This document shows, one piece after another, positions 1-5,389 of a stretch of DNA of 6,884 bases; the stretch's first letter is position 1, and each line of letters starts with the position of its first letter. A model generated the notes under the pieces. It was not told the DNA's origin. It searched no databases and saw nothing but the letters and a program-made list of their open reading frames with translations. The translations under genes were made by a program, and so were the position numbers. Source of the stretch: Candidatus Poribacteria bacterium. Its GTDB lineage: Bacteria; Poribacteria; WGA-4E; WGA-3G. The stretch is from assembly GCA_009835515.1 (NCBI GenBank), contig VXXH01000395.1, positions 1-6,884 on the forward strand. The letters are read 5' to 3'.

Positions 1-52
1 CTGATGATACTTCGGGGGCGACCCCGCGGGAAAGTAGGTCGTTGCCGGGAAT
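1..52 (+). rRNA. rrf: 5S ribosomal RNA, 3' part (5' part outside the window)
   Basis: The first ~50 bases match the 3' half of bacterial 5S rRNA. A CTGATGATACT segment is followed by the helix IV hairpin (CGGGG, a short GCGA loop, CCCCG at 13-26). Then come the conserved GGGAAAGTAGGTCGTTGCCGGGA bases, split as GGGAAAGTAGG at 28-38 and TCGTTGCCGGGA at 39-50. The last ~10 bases are the 3' strand of helix I, whose partner lies upstream of the window. The exact 3' end cannot be set without that partner; 49-53 is reasonable. A terminator follows at once, as expected for the last gene of an rRNA operon, so 23S probably lies just to the left (inference). Confidence 0.9.
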
Positions 53-60
53 CCTATCTC

Positions 61-88
61 AAGGGCAGGTTCATCACCTGCCCTTTTT
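61..88 (+). terminator. Rho-independent terminator of the rRNA operon
   Basis: A perfect 10-bp stem pairs AAGGGCAGGT (61-70) with ACCTGCCCTT (76-85). The loop is five bases (TCATC) and the T tract runs to 88. It starts about ten bases after the 5S end, so it very probably ends the rRNA transcript and isolates it from the promoter at 106-135. Confidence 0.93.
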
Positions 89-105
89 CTATCTCGGAAT
101 TTTTC

Positions 106-135
106 TTGACTCGGCATTCTAAGTTGTGTTACAAT
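106..135 (+). promoter_or_regulatory. Sigma-70-type promoter for the CBM/PNPOx gene pair
   Basis: TTGACT (106-111) and TACAAT (130-135) are separated by 18 bp. Each box differs from consensus at one base. The promoter sits 18 bp after the rRNA terminator and points at the genes at 331-1517. Transcription would start near 141-143, giving a leader of about 190 nt before the chosen start at 331. Confidence 0.75.
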
Positions 136-260
136 TCCTATGCTGGAAATATCTGTCTACCTTCTCAGCAGACCTTGCACCCGGTGAAAAAAGAGATGTC
201 CAACGCATTGCAACAAGCACGGATTTTGACCGGTGGACAGCACATCCTGAAGTTGGCGAG

Positions 261-333
261 GGTGAACATAGAAACGGTGAACATGATTCAGAACATGGCG
301 GTGAACATGATACGGAGGGTGAAGGTGAACATG
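261..333 (+). repeat. Four spaced copies of GGTGAACAT(G), the last supplying the next gene's start
   Basis: Copies begin at 261, 276, 300 and 324. The spacings are 15, 24 and 24 bases, all multiples of three. In one frame each copy reads Gly-Glu-His. In the next frame the last three copies present ATG codons (283, 307, 331) preceded by GGTGAAC. The codon-phased spacing suggests past expansion of a coding repeat. Confidence 0.6.
314..325 (+). promoter_or_regulatory. Ribosome binding site choosing the start at 331
   Basis: GGAGG (314-318) lies 12 nt before the ATG at 331 and AAGG (322-325) lies 5 nt before it. The competing in-frame ATG at 307 has only GGCGG (297-301). The site favours 331, although the 307 start would give a signal peptide with a better positively charged n-region. 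Confidence 0.5.
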
Positions 334-963
334 ACTAATGGAATTCTAACTTATATCTGTCTATTTGTGTCAATGTTACTGTTCGGGTTCGGAACACACA
401 TATCTGCCGAGAAACCTCCAGAAAATATCCTCAAAAACGGCGATTTCTACCTCAACCTTGATGGCTGGCACCATTGGACACATGCCGATGCTGCCGCACT
501 CTTCCAAACCGAAGGCAAAAAGGCGGAACCCATCGCCGGAAAAAACGCTGTCTATGTCAAAATCAGCAAGGCAGGCGAGTTATGGCACATCCAATTCTAC
601 CAGCAACCCTTCATCTTGGAGAAAGGCACCACCTATACCTACAACTTGTGGGCAAAGAGTGAAAAGCCGAGAAGTGTCGTAATGCGTATTCTCCATCAAG
701 GTGCCCCGTGGAATGAATACGCCAGAAAAGCAATTAGTTTGACCGAAGAATGGAAGGAATTCTTCATCACCTTCAAAATGACAGCAGATGATGTCAATAC
801 ACGCGCTGGGATCATCATGGGCGCAGAGAAAGTCGATGTCTGGATCGATCATGTCCGACTCTACGAAGGCGAATATGTAAGCGACATTGAAGGCGCGGAG
901 CCACAAGCAGTTGAACCTTCGGACAAATTAACAACGACCTGGGCAGCACTCAAGTCGTTTTAG
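331..963 (+). CDS. Secreted carbohydrate-binding module protein (CBM4/9-like)
   Basis: This 210-residue protein has a signal peptide with hydrophobic core at residues ~5-21 and likely cleavage after ISA (residue 26). The rest resembles one jelly-roll domain of the CBM_4_9 type. It opens with NILKNGDF and DGWHHW (~32-49), has central strands containing WHIQFYQQPF and YTYNLWAKSE, and closes with VWIDHVRLYEGEY (170-182), the usual last strand of that fold. CBM4/9 domains bind sugar polymers through surface aromatics. No catalytic domain is attached, so it may be a free-standing sugar-binding or structural exoprotein. After the domain come an acidic/Pro linker and a short tail ending TTTWAALKSF. 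The in-frame ATG at 307 would add MIRRVKVN and a more basic n-region. The open frame continues upstream into the 5S gene, which is not coding. Fold assignment is fairly sure; the ligand is unknown. Confidence 0.8.
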   Translation: MTNGILTYICLFVSMLLFGFGTHISAEKPPENILKNGDFYLNLDGWHHWTHADAAALFQTEGKKAEPIAGKNAVYVKISKAGELWHIQFYQQPFILEKGTTYTYNLWAKSEKPRSVVMRILHQGAPWNEYARKAISLTEEWKEFFITFKMTADDVNTRAGIIMGAEKVDVWIDHVRLYEGEYVSDIEGAEPQAVEPSDKLTTTWAALKSF

Positions 964-977
964 GAGTAATCCATAAA

Positions 978-1517
978 ATGGCAAAACTATACAAACAGAT
1001 CTCACCTAAACTACAACAATTCATCGAAGACCAAAAAATCTTCTTTGTCGCAACCGCAACTGCTGACGGCAGAATCAATCTATCCCCGAAGGGCATGGAC
1101 TCTTTACGCATCCTTGATCCAAACAGCGTCGCTTGGTTGAACGTGACCGGAAGCGGGAATGAAACCGCCGCGCATGTCCAAGAAAACCCACGCATGACGC
1201 TTATGCTTACCGCTTTTGAAGATAATCCCTTGATCCTTCGCCTCTACGGCACCGCAAAAGCCATCCACAAGGATGATCCTGAATGGCAGCTACTCTTCCC
1301 GCTGTTCACACCACTACCGGGTGCAAGGCAAATCTTTGATCTCACCGTTGACCTCGTACAAACCTCGTGCGGAATGGCTGTCCCGCTTTATGACTATATC
1401 GGTGAAAGAGAGCAGCTAAACGCGTGGGCAACCAAAAAGGGTGAAGAAGGCGTAGAAGCATATTGGAAAGAAACCAACCGCACCAGCCTCGATGGAAAAC
1501 CTACCCATTTCTCCTAA
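978..1517 (+). CDS. Pyridoxamine 5'-phosphate oxidase-family protein
   Basis: This 179-residue protein has no signal peptide and is probably a cytoplasmic, FMN-binding split-barrel protein. The N-terminal part contains FFVATATADGRINLSPKG (about 22-39). Next come LNVTGSGNETAAHVQENPRM (54-73) and a typical SCGMAVPLYDY segment (130-140). This order and length match the putative PNPOx-like flavoprotein group (PF01243 type). The group is distinct from true PdxH, so a role in vitamin B6 synthesis should not be assumed. Members bind FMN or F420, and many have no known substrate. GGAG (963-966) overlaps the upstream stop and lies 11 nt before the ATG. The 14-bp gap to the CBM gene argues for one transcript from the promoter at 106-135. 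The family call is confident; the reaction is not known. Confidence 0.88.
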   Translation: MAKLYKQISPKLQQFIEDQKIFFVATATADGRINLSPKGMDSLRILDPNSVAWLNVTGSGNETAAHVQENPRMTLMLTAFEDNPLILRLYGTAKAIHKDDPEWQLLFPLFTPLPGARQIFDLTVDLVQTSCGMAVPLYDYIGEREQLNAWATKKGEEGVEAYWKETNRTSLDGKPTHFS

Positions 1518-1534
1518 GAACTTGCAAGGTAGTA

Positions 1535-1551
1535 GGCACACTCCGTGTGCC
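1535..1551 (+). repeat. Short perfect hairpin after the PNPOx-like gene
   Basis: GGCACAC (1535-1541) pairs perfectly with GTGTGCC (1545-1551) around a three-base loop. The hairpin starts 17 bases after the stop at 1515-1517. It lacks an adjacent T run (GTAAACTTTT follows), so it is a weak terminator candidate. It could equally be the tip of a dispersed palindromic repeat. The rest of 1518-1638 shows no convincing gene. Confidence 0.4.
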
Positions 1552-1638
1552 GTAAACTTTTAAAGGTACTTACTGCTCGCAACGCCTCCGCTAAAATGGA
1601 CAGCAACAAGCTGGATATCCCTAACAAACAAAGGTTCT

Positions 1639-1668
1639 CTGGCATATAAGCCGGAAACATTGTATAAT
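1639..1668 (+). promoter_or_regulatory. Promoter of the metalloprotease gene
   Basis: A perfect TATAAT (1663-1668) is preceded by TG. CTGGCA (1639-1644), matching TTGACA at four of six positions, lies 18 bp upstream. The predicted start near 1675 leaves a leader of about 100 nt containing the hairpin at 1726-1750. Confidence 0.6.
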
Positions 1669-1725
1669 ATACATTGATGTCAAAATACATATACTCTCTC
1701 AGACATGCTAAACTGTATCAAAAAC

Positions 1726-1750
1726 CGGTTTTCGACAACGGAGAAAACCG
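1726..1750 (+). promoter_or_regulatory. Leader hairpin upstream of the metalloprotease gene
   Basis: CGGTTTTC (1726-1733) pairs perfectly with GAAAACCG (1743-1750) across a nine-base loop. The left arm overlaps a 12-bp palindrome, AAAACCGGTTTT (1721-1732), so two alternative structures are possible. It lies 25 bp before the ATG, in the mRNA leader or at a protein-binding site. No known riboswitch is recognised. Confidence 0.4.
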
Positions 1751-1774
1751 AGCGGAAACCCAATAGTTAAAAAC

Positions 1775-4375
1775 ATGAAATTAGCACTTATCATCATCGC
1801 GCTCTTTATAACATGCGTATCTATTACACACGCCCTCCCACCGGATCCTGAACTCCAGAGCGCAATCCAAACTGCCCGGAAGTTCACCAATCTTAAACCC
1901 GGGTACACCGCAAACGAAATAACAGAATGCGTAACCGACAGTTTTGTCACCCTCGCCAAGAATTGGCACAACTTACCCGCGATATATCGGCAGGAACTCA
2001 AGCCGATTTTCCTAAGACCCGGACTCCCCGGCAGCTTCTTCGGCGAGATAGAATTGCCAGAAAAGTTTAACACACCCCACTTCAGGCTCCACTATACGCG
2101 TGTCGGACCGCACGCGCCGCCGCTTGAAGATTTTCACCCACGTAACGGCGTGCCTGATTATGTTGACCTCTGTGCAGATGCAATGGAACGCGCCTACCAC
2201 GTCCAAATCGACCTGATGGGATTCAAGGTCCCCTATATTGATTTCTGGGCAGCGCAGAACGGCGGCAATCATAAATATGATGTCTATCTCTTTACCTTCC
2301 CCGCACTCGGCATCACTACGGCGGATTGGTTTGAAGGGCGCGTCTTAGCTACTGCACTAACCGTCGCACCCTATTTCATGATCAATTCCCGTATCTACGA
2401 TTACGTCGGCAAAGCCGAGGGGATCCGCTATCTTGAAACAACCTGCACACACGAATTTCTGCATGGTGTCCAGTTCGGCTACAACGCCTATATGCCGATA
2501 TGGTTCATGGAAGCCTCCGCAACTTGGATAGAAGTCATGACTTACGACGGTGGGCGCATTGACGATGGCGATACGCTTCCCGATCCCGATGAGCCTAACG
2601 AGACCGATTCCTATAACCTTTACACTCATCAACTCCGACGCTGGTTTCTCATTCCGGATATCTCACTGGAAAGTCGCATTGGCGACCACGAATACGGTTC
2701 CGTTATCTGGGCATTGTATATGGCGGAACGGTTTGGATACGATATCGTTCGGCAGTTTTATGGAAATACCACCGATGGAAGTTATCGCGAGATGGGGAAC
2801 TTCTACGATGTTTTTACCAACAACGGCACCACCCTCGCCGAGGCGTTCAAGACCTTTACGGTATGGAATTATTTCACAGACAACCGCGCCAATACTGCAA
2901 CCGGCATGCCCGGGTATAAGTTTGCACATCGTTTTCCGCCCGTCGCTATTCACCCAAACGATGTCCACACCAGTTATCCAATCCGCACCGACTTCGATTC
3001 TGAATCCATGCCTGAGCATTTCGCGTCAAGGTATATCATTTTCAAACCCGCAGGGGTTGTGCCGGAGTTTGCAATCAAAATCGATGGGGCGGATCTCGCA
3101 CCTATAAACATGAGCAATCTGACACAAACTGACCGGACAAAAATTCAGAGGGAATTAGACCGACACACGTTTACCGGATTGCGTGGATGGGCTGCCAAGT
3201 TTATCGTCAGAAAAGGAAACGGCACCACCGAAATCAAAGAGGCGTTCACCTATCAACGTTCCCAAGAGGCACAGATGACGTTCAAAGATTTTGGCGGAGA
3301 TATTCAGGAAATTACCCTCGTCCTTATCAATATGCATCCTGATGTCGAACAGGTTATAATTCCCGGTGGAACTTTCGGTGGGGCTGTCAGTTATACAGCA
3401 GGCGTGCCACCGACGGGGACGCTTGCCAACGCACAGGTCACACAAGGCAGTAATGGACCCATCGTGACGTGGAATGTTGATAACTCGACTGATATACAGA
3501 ACGTGGCAATCGTGAGAAAACGCTATGTCCTGCAAAGTGAGACGGATGTTCCACAACCTTTCCAAAACCCCGATGAAGTCCTCGCCGCTGCTGATCGGGA
3601 TAACAACGGTATCCCTGAAGATGATATAGAGATCGTCGGACGTGTGGACATCACACAAACTCGGTTTGAAGACACCGCTGTCTTTCAGGATGTTGTTAAT
3701 AGCGTATTCTTTGATCCAGAGAACACCCACTATTATTATGCTGTTGTGCCTGTTAACGCGATGGGGATTATGGGCACACCAAGCATCGTGCCAAACGGCA
3801 TTGTACCAAGGTTTGATACCCCGAGTAATGCACCTGCCTTCTTTGTTCATACACAACCGCAAGGCACAGGGTTATGGCAAATTGAAGTGCAAAGCACGCA
3901 ACCGCTACAAGGCGCGCCACACCTCACGGTAGAAAGTCCTAATAAAGATAGTTATACCGTCTTTTTAACGCAGGCAACCGAAACAAAATGGATCGGAACA
4001 TTCCACACCAAGGGATTTCCACCGGCAGGTGTTTATCTCTATAAAATTCGCGGACAGACGCCAGCTGGCGTAACAGGCACCCGAATCTGGCAAGGACGAA
4101 CCTTCAACTATATCGCAAACAGTGCGGATCGAAATGTCACAGTCGCACCTAACCCACTTTACGCCGGACAAGGCAAACACTTATCATTCTATCCGAAGGG
4201 CTTAACCGTTGAAATCTACGACGCTTTTGGGAACTTAATTAAGGTGCTTAACAAGGCATCCGAATGGGATTGCACAAACGCACGCGGCGAAATGGTCTGC
4301 ACCGGACTGTACTTTTTCCGAGCAACCGATGGGAACGGTTTCCAAAGTACCGGAAAATTCTGTGTGGTGAAATGA
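1775..4375 (+). CDS. Secreted zinc metalloprotease-like protein with Fn3-like and FlgD-like C-terminal domains
   Basis: This 866-residue protein resembles the MXAN_6640-type putative metalloproteases. A signal peptide (MKLALIIIALFITC...) is probably cleaved after THA (residue 20). The N-terminal half holds HEFLH (226-230), an HExxH zinc motif with catalytic Glu227, followed by WFMEASATW (243-251), where Glu246 is the likely third ligand. Residues ~545-673 look like a fibronectin III-type beta domain carrying a calcium-loop-like DRDNNGIPEDD (607-617). The last ~75 residues begin APNP (791-794), continue VEIYDAFGNLIKVLN, and end WDCTNARGE...GLYFFRATDGNG..GKFCVVK. That is the pattern of FlgD-like/sorting-type C-terminal domains on exported proteins. 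It is probably surface-attached or released; the substrate is unknown. No clear Shine-Dalgarno precedes the ATG (the leader there is A-rich), but the signal peptide supports this start. Confidence 0.85.
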   Translation: MKLALIIIALFITCVSITHALPPDPELQSAIQTARKFTNLKPGYTANEITECVTDSFVTLAKNWHNLPAIYRQELKPIFLRPGLPGSFFGEIELPEKFNTPHFRLHYTRVGPHAPPLEDFHPRNGVPDYVDLCADAMERAYHVQIDLMGFKVPYIDFWAAQNGGNHKYDVYLFTFPALGITTADWFEGRVLATALTVAPYFMINSRIYDYVGKAEGIRYLETTCTHEFLHGVQFGYNAYMPIWFMEASATWIEVMTYDGGRIDDGDTLPDPDEPNETDSYNLYTHQLRRWFLIPDISLESRIGDHEYGSVIWALYMAERFGYDIVRQFYGNTTDGSYREMGNFYDVFTNNGTTLAEAFKTFTVWNYFTDNRANTATGMPGYKFAHRFPPVAIHPNDVHTSYPIRTDFDSESMPEHFASRYIIFKPAGVVPEFAIKIDGADLAPINMSNLTQTDRTKIQRELDRHTFTGLRGWAAKFIVRKGNGTTEIKEAFTYQRSQEAQMTFKDFGGDIQEITLVLINMHPDVEQVIIPGGTFGGAVSYTAGVPPTGTLANAQVTQGSNGPIVTWNVDNSTDIQNVAIVRKRYVLQSETDVPQPFQNPDEVLAAADRDNNGIPEDDIEIVGRVDITQTRFEDTAVFQDVVNSVFFDPENTHYYYAVVPVNAMGIMGTPSIVPNGIVPRFDTPSNAPAFFVHTQPQGTGLWQIEVQSTQPLQGAPHLTVESPNKDSYTVFLTQATETKWIGTFHTKGFPPAGVYLYKIRGQTPAGVTGTRIWQGRTFNYIANSADRNVTVAPNPLYAGQGKHLSFYPKGLTVEIYDAFGNLIKVLNKASEWDCTNARGEMVCTGLYFFRATDGNGFQSTGKFCVVK

Positions 4376-4380
4376 TGAAG

Positions 4381-4413
4381 AGTTACCAGTTATCAGTTAT
4401 CAGTTGTCAGTTA
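4381..4413 (+). repeat. Heptamer array A (AGTTATC unit, about 4.7 copies)
   Basis: Units are AGTTACC, AGTTATC, AGTTATC, AGTTGTC and a partial AGTTA, in perfect 7-bp register. The array starts six bases after the metalloprotease stop and ends just before the Shine-Dalgarno of the lipoprotein gene. Its fourth unit is the exact reverse complement of the GACAACT units in the array at 5421-5450. It resembles the short tandemly repeated repetitive (STRR) heptamers described in filamentous cyanobacteria. Confidence 0.9.
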
Positions 4414-4414
4414 A

Positions 4415-4421
4415 AGAGGGG
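4415..4421 (+). promoter_or_regulatory. Ribosome binding site choosing the start at 4426
   Basis: AGAGGGG (4415-4421) places GAGG six bases before the ATG at 4426. The alternative in-frame ATG at 4372 overlaps the metalloprotease stop (ATGA) and lacks a good site. It would add 18 residues made mostly from heptamer array A in front of the lipoprotein signal. Confidence 0.65.
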
Positions 4422-4425
4422 ATTG

Positions 4426-5286
4426 ATGTATATCAGATCTCTCCTACTGAAGACCGAAAACCGAAAACCGAAAACCATTTTATTTTTCTTACTATTCCTC
4501 TGTAGTTGTGGGGACGAGGGGTTAATTGACCCACACGGTGAAACCTCGCTGCCGCCTCTTGATACCACCGGACGTTTACACGCTATTGATTTCCCCACAG
4601 ATACAGGGTCCGCATGGACGTATGTCAATGTTGATACCGATGAGGAATTCACACTTCGTGTCGAAGGGACACGCGATATCAGTGGGACGACACATCGGCA
4701 GATGACTGTTAGTCCAATTAGTCCCGGTGAACCTGACCAATTCAACTGGCAGGCTGTTGACCACTTGGTCGCAAATGCTTTCTATTTACGGTTTGACACG
4801 GAATTTGTTGATGTGTTCCCGTTTCCAATTTTTGCGACCTACTTTTCCAAAACACCGCAAGCATTGGTGGAATCCGCTTTTGACATTTTTCTTCCAAGTA
4901 CTACCACTGGTGTTACTATAGAACACGCGAAACATTTCCCACCGCGCCGTCTCTGGGATTTTCCGCTGAAGCTCGGAAAGGAATGGATCGTTTTTAAGAA
5001 GACCGCTGGTATACCTGTGGAAGTCACGCGTTATGTCGCTGAAAAAGATGTACAGGTCACCGTCCCCGCAGGCAGCTACACCACTTATGTCGTTCACGAA
5101 GAGGTAGTTTACGCGGATAGTCCAGAGCCGTCAAGTTTCTTGATTAGTCCACCCGCAATTTACTGGGTTGCCCCATCAATTGGAGTCGTTCAATATAGAT
5201 ACAGTCTTTACCGAGCGACCGATGCACTATCCTCACAGACTTTCGCACTTAAAAATTTCCATCTACCCGGACCGAATACCGATTAA
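4426..5286 (+). CDS. Predicted lipoprotein, beta-rich, function unknown
   Basis: From this start the protein has 286 residues. A basic n-region (residues 1-17) and a hydrophobic stretch ILFFLLFLCS end at a lipobox, LCSC, with Cys28 as the likely lipidated residue. Gly at +2 gives no inner-membrane retention signal, so outer-membrane location is likely. The mature part has two similar segments: FPTDTGSAWTYVNV early on, and later FPLKLGKEWIVF followed by VTVPAGSYTTYVV and YWVAPSIGVVQYRY. That PL-x-G-x-x-W then VPAG-x-Y then Y-W-x-A-P-x-x-G-V pattern occurs in uncharacterised bacterial lipoproteins. No catalytic motif is visible. The gene lies 50 bp after the metalloprotease, probably in the same operon. 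Codons 9-17 come from heptamer array B, so the signal peptide itself is partly repeat-derived. The alternative start is 4372. Confidence 0.75.
   Translation: MYIRSLLLKTENRKPKTILFFLLFLCSCGDEGLIDPHGETSLPPLDTTGRLHAIDFPTDTGSAWTYVNVDTDEEFTLRVEGTRDISGTTHRQMTVSPISPGEPDQFNWQAVDHLVANAFYLRFDTEFVDVFPFPIFATYFSKTPQALVESAFDIFLPSTTTGVTIEHAKHFPPRRLWDFPLKLGKEWIVFKKTAGIPVEVTRYVAEKDVQVTVPAGSYTTYVVHEEVVYADSPEPSSFLISPPAIYWVAPSIGVVQYRYSLYRATDALSSQTFALKNFHLPGPNTD
4451..4477 (+). repeat. Heptamer array B (AAACCGA unit, about 4 copies) inside the lipoprotein gene
   Basis: Units are AGACCGA, AAACCGA, AAACCGA and a partial AAACCA, in 7-bp register. The array lies between the start codon at 4426 and the hydrophobic core of the signal peptide, and is translated as KTENRKPKT. 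Gain or loss of one unit would shift the frame before the lipobox. Confidence 0.85.
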
Positions 5287-5300
5287 GTTTTTGATCTATA

Positions 5301-5366
5301 GGACTTATGCATATCGCCTTAAAGTCCCCCTGATAAGGGGGATTTAGGGGGTTTATAGTAAAGTCC
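5301..5366. repeat. GC-rich hairpin element, likely a dispersed repeat
   Basis: The core pairs AAGTCCCCCT (5322-5331) with AGGGGGATTT (5336-5345) around a GATA loop, with one G-T wobble. A second AGGGGG block follows at 5346-5351. The outer ends form a GGACTT (5301-5306) and AAGTCC (5361-5366) inverted pair, so the unit looks bounded. There is no T tract after the stem, which argues against a simple terminator for the lipoprotein gene. CCCCCT/AGGGGG hairpins of this kind are, as I recall, common interspersed repeats in some large bacterial genomes; copy number here cannot be seen. Confidence 0.55.
5330..5359 (+). promoter_or_regulatory. Weak candidate promoter for the FAD oxidoreductase gene
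   Basis: CTGATA (5330-5335) and TATAGT (5354-5359) are 18 bp apart, matching consensus at four and five of six positions. The -35 box lies in the loop and right arm of the hairpin element, so the repeat would carry an outward promoter. The predicted start near 5366 is ~24 nt before the ATG at 5390. Confidence 0.3.
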
Positions 5367-5389
5367 GTAATTAATTTTGCGATAGCCTA

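Larger units (their letters stand above)
126..338 (+). pseudogene. Possible 3' gene remnant ending in an acidic Gly-Glu-His repeat tail
   Basis: This frame stays open from just after a stop at 120-122 to TAA at 336-338. From about 180 onward it reads like real protein: a charged segment including DFDRWTAHPE, then a Gly/Glu/His/Asp-rich tail of repeated GEH and EHD units. The only usual start codon is GTG at 126, which overlaps the promoter. Downstream of the predicted transcription start there is no ATG, GTG or TTG in frame. It is therefore either the surviving 3' end of a broken gene now serving as leader, or chance coding potential. His/Glu-rich tails of this sort occur in metal-handling proteins, but no family is recognised. 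Its stop overlaps the chosen start of the next gene (ATGACTAA). Confidence 0.3.

Noticed and set aside
4..330. Upstream continuation of the CBM frame, giving a 319-residue product.
   Set aside because: It runs through the 5S rRNA, its terminator and the promoter. The signal peptide lies at the 331 (or 307) start, so the upstream part is not coding.
580..906. Minus-strand open frame of 108 codons opposite the CBM gene.
   Set aside because: It is a shadow of the CBM coding sequence with no ribosome site or domain.
2550..3107. Plus-strand alternative frame of 185 codons within the metalloprotease gene.
   Set aside because: It lies wholly inside a convincing gene and has Pro/Ser/Thr-rich out-of-frame composition.
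3155..3862. Long minus-strand open frame of 235 codons inside the metalloprotease gene.
   Set aside because: The plus-strand frame has clear domain motifs throughout. The antisense product has irregular, Cys/His/Trp-rich composition with no recognisable domain.
4372..4425. Start of the lipoprotein at 4372, coupled through ATGA to the metalloprotease stop.
   Set aside because: The overlap is attractive, but the added residues are repeat-encoded and the strong AGAGGGG site supports 4426.
4381..4477. Heptamer arrays A and B considered as a CRISPR array.
   Set aside because: The units are 7 bp and directly tandem with no spacers, and no cas genes are present.
5321..5352. GC-rich hairpin after the lipoprotein gene considered as a terminator.
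   Set aside because: The stem is strong but is followed by TTTAGGGGG rather than a T tract, and the outer inverted ends suggest a repeat. A weak termination role is still possible.
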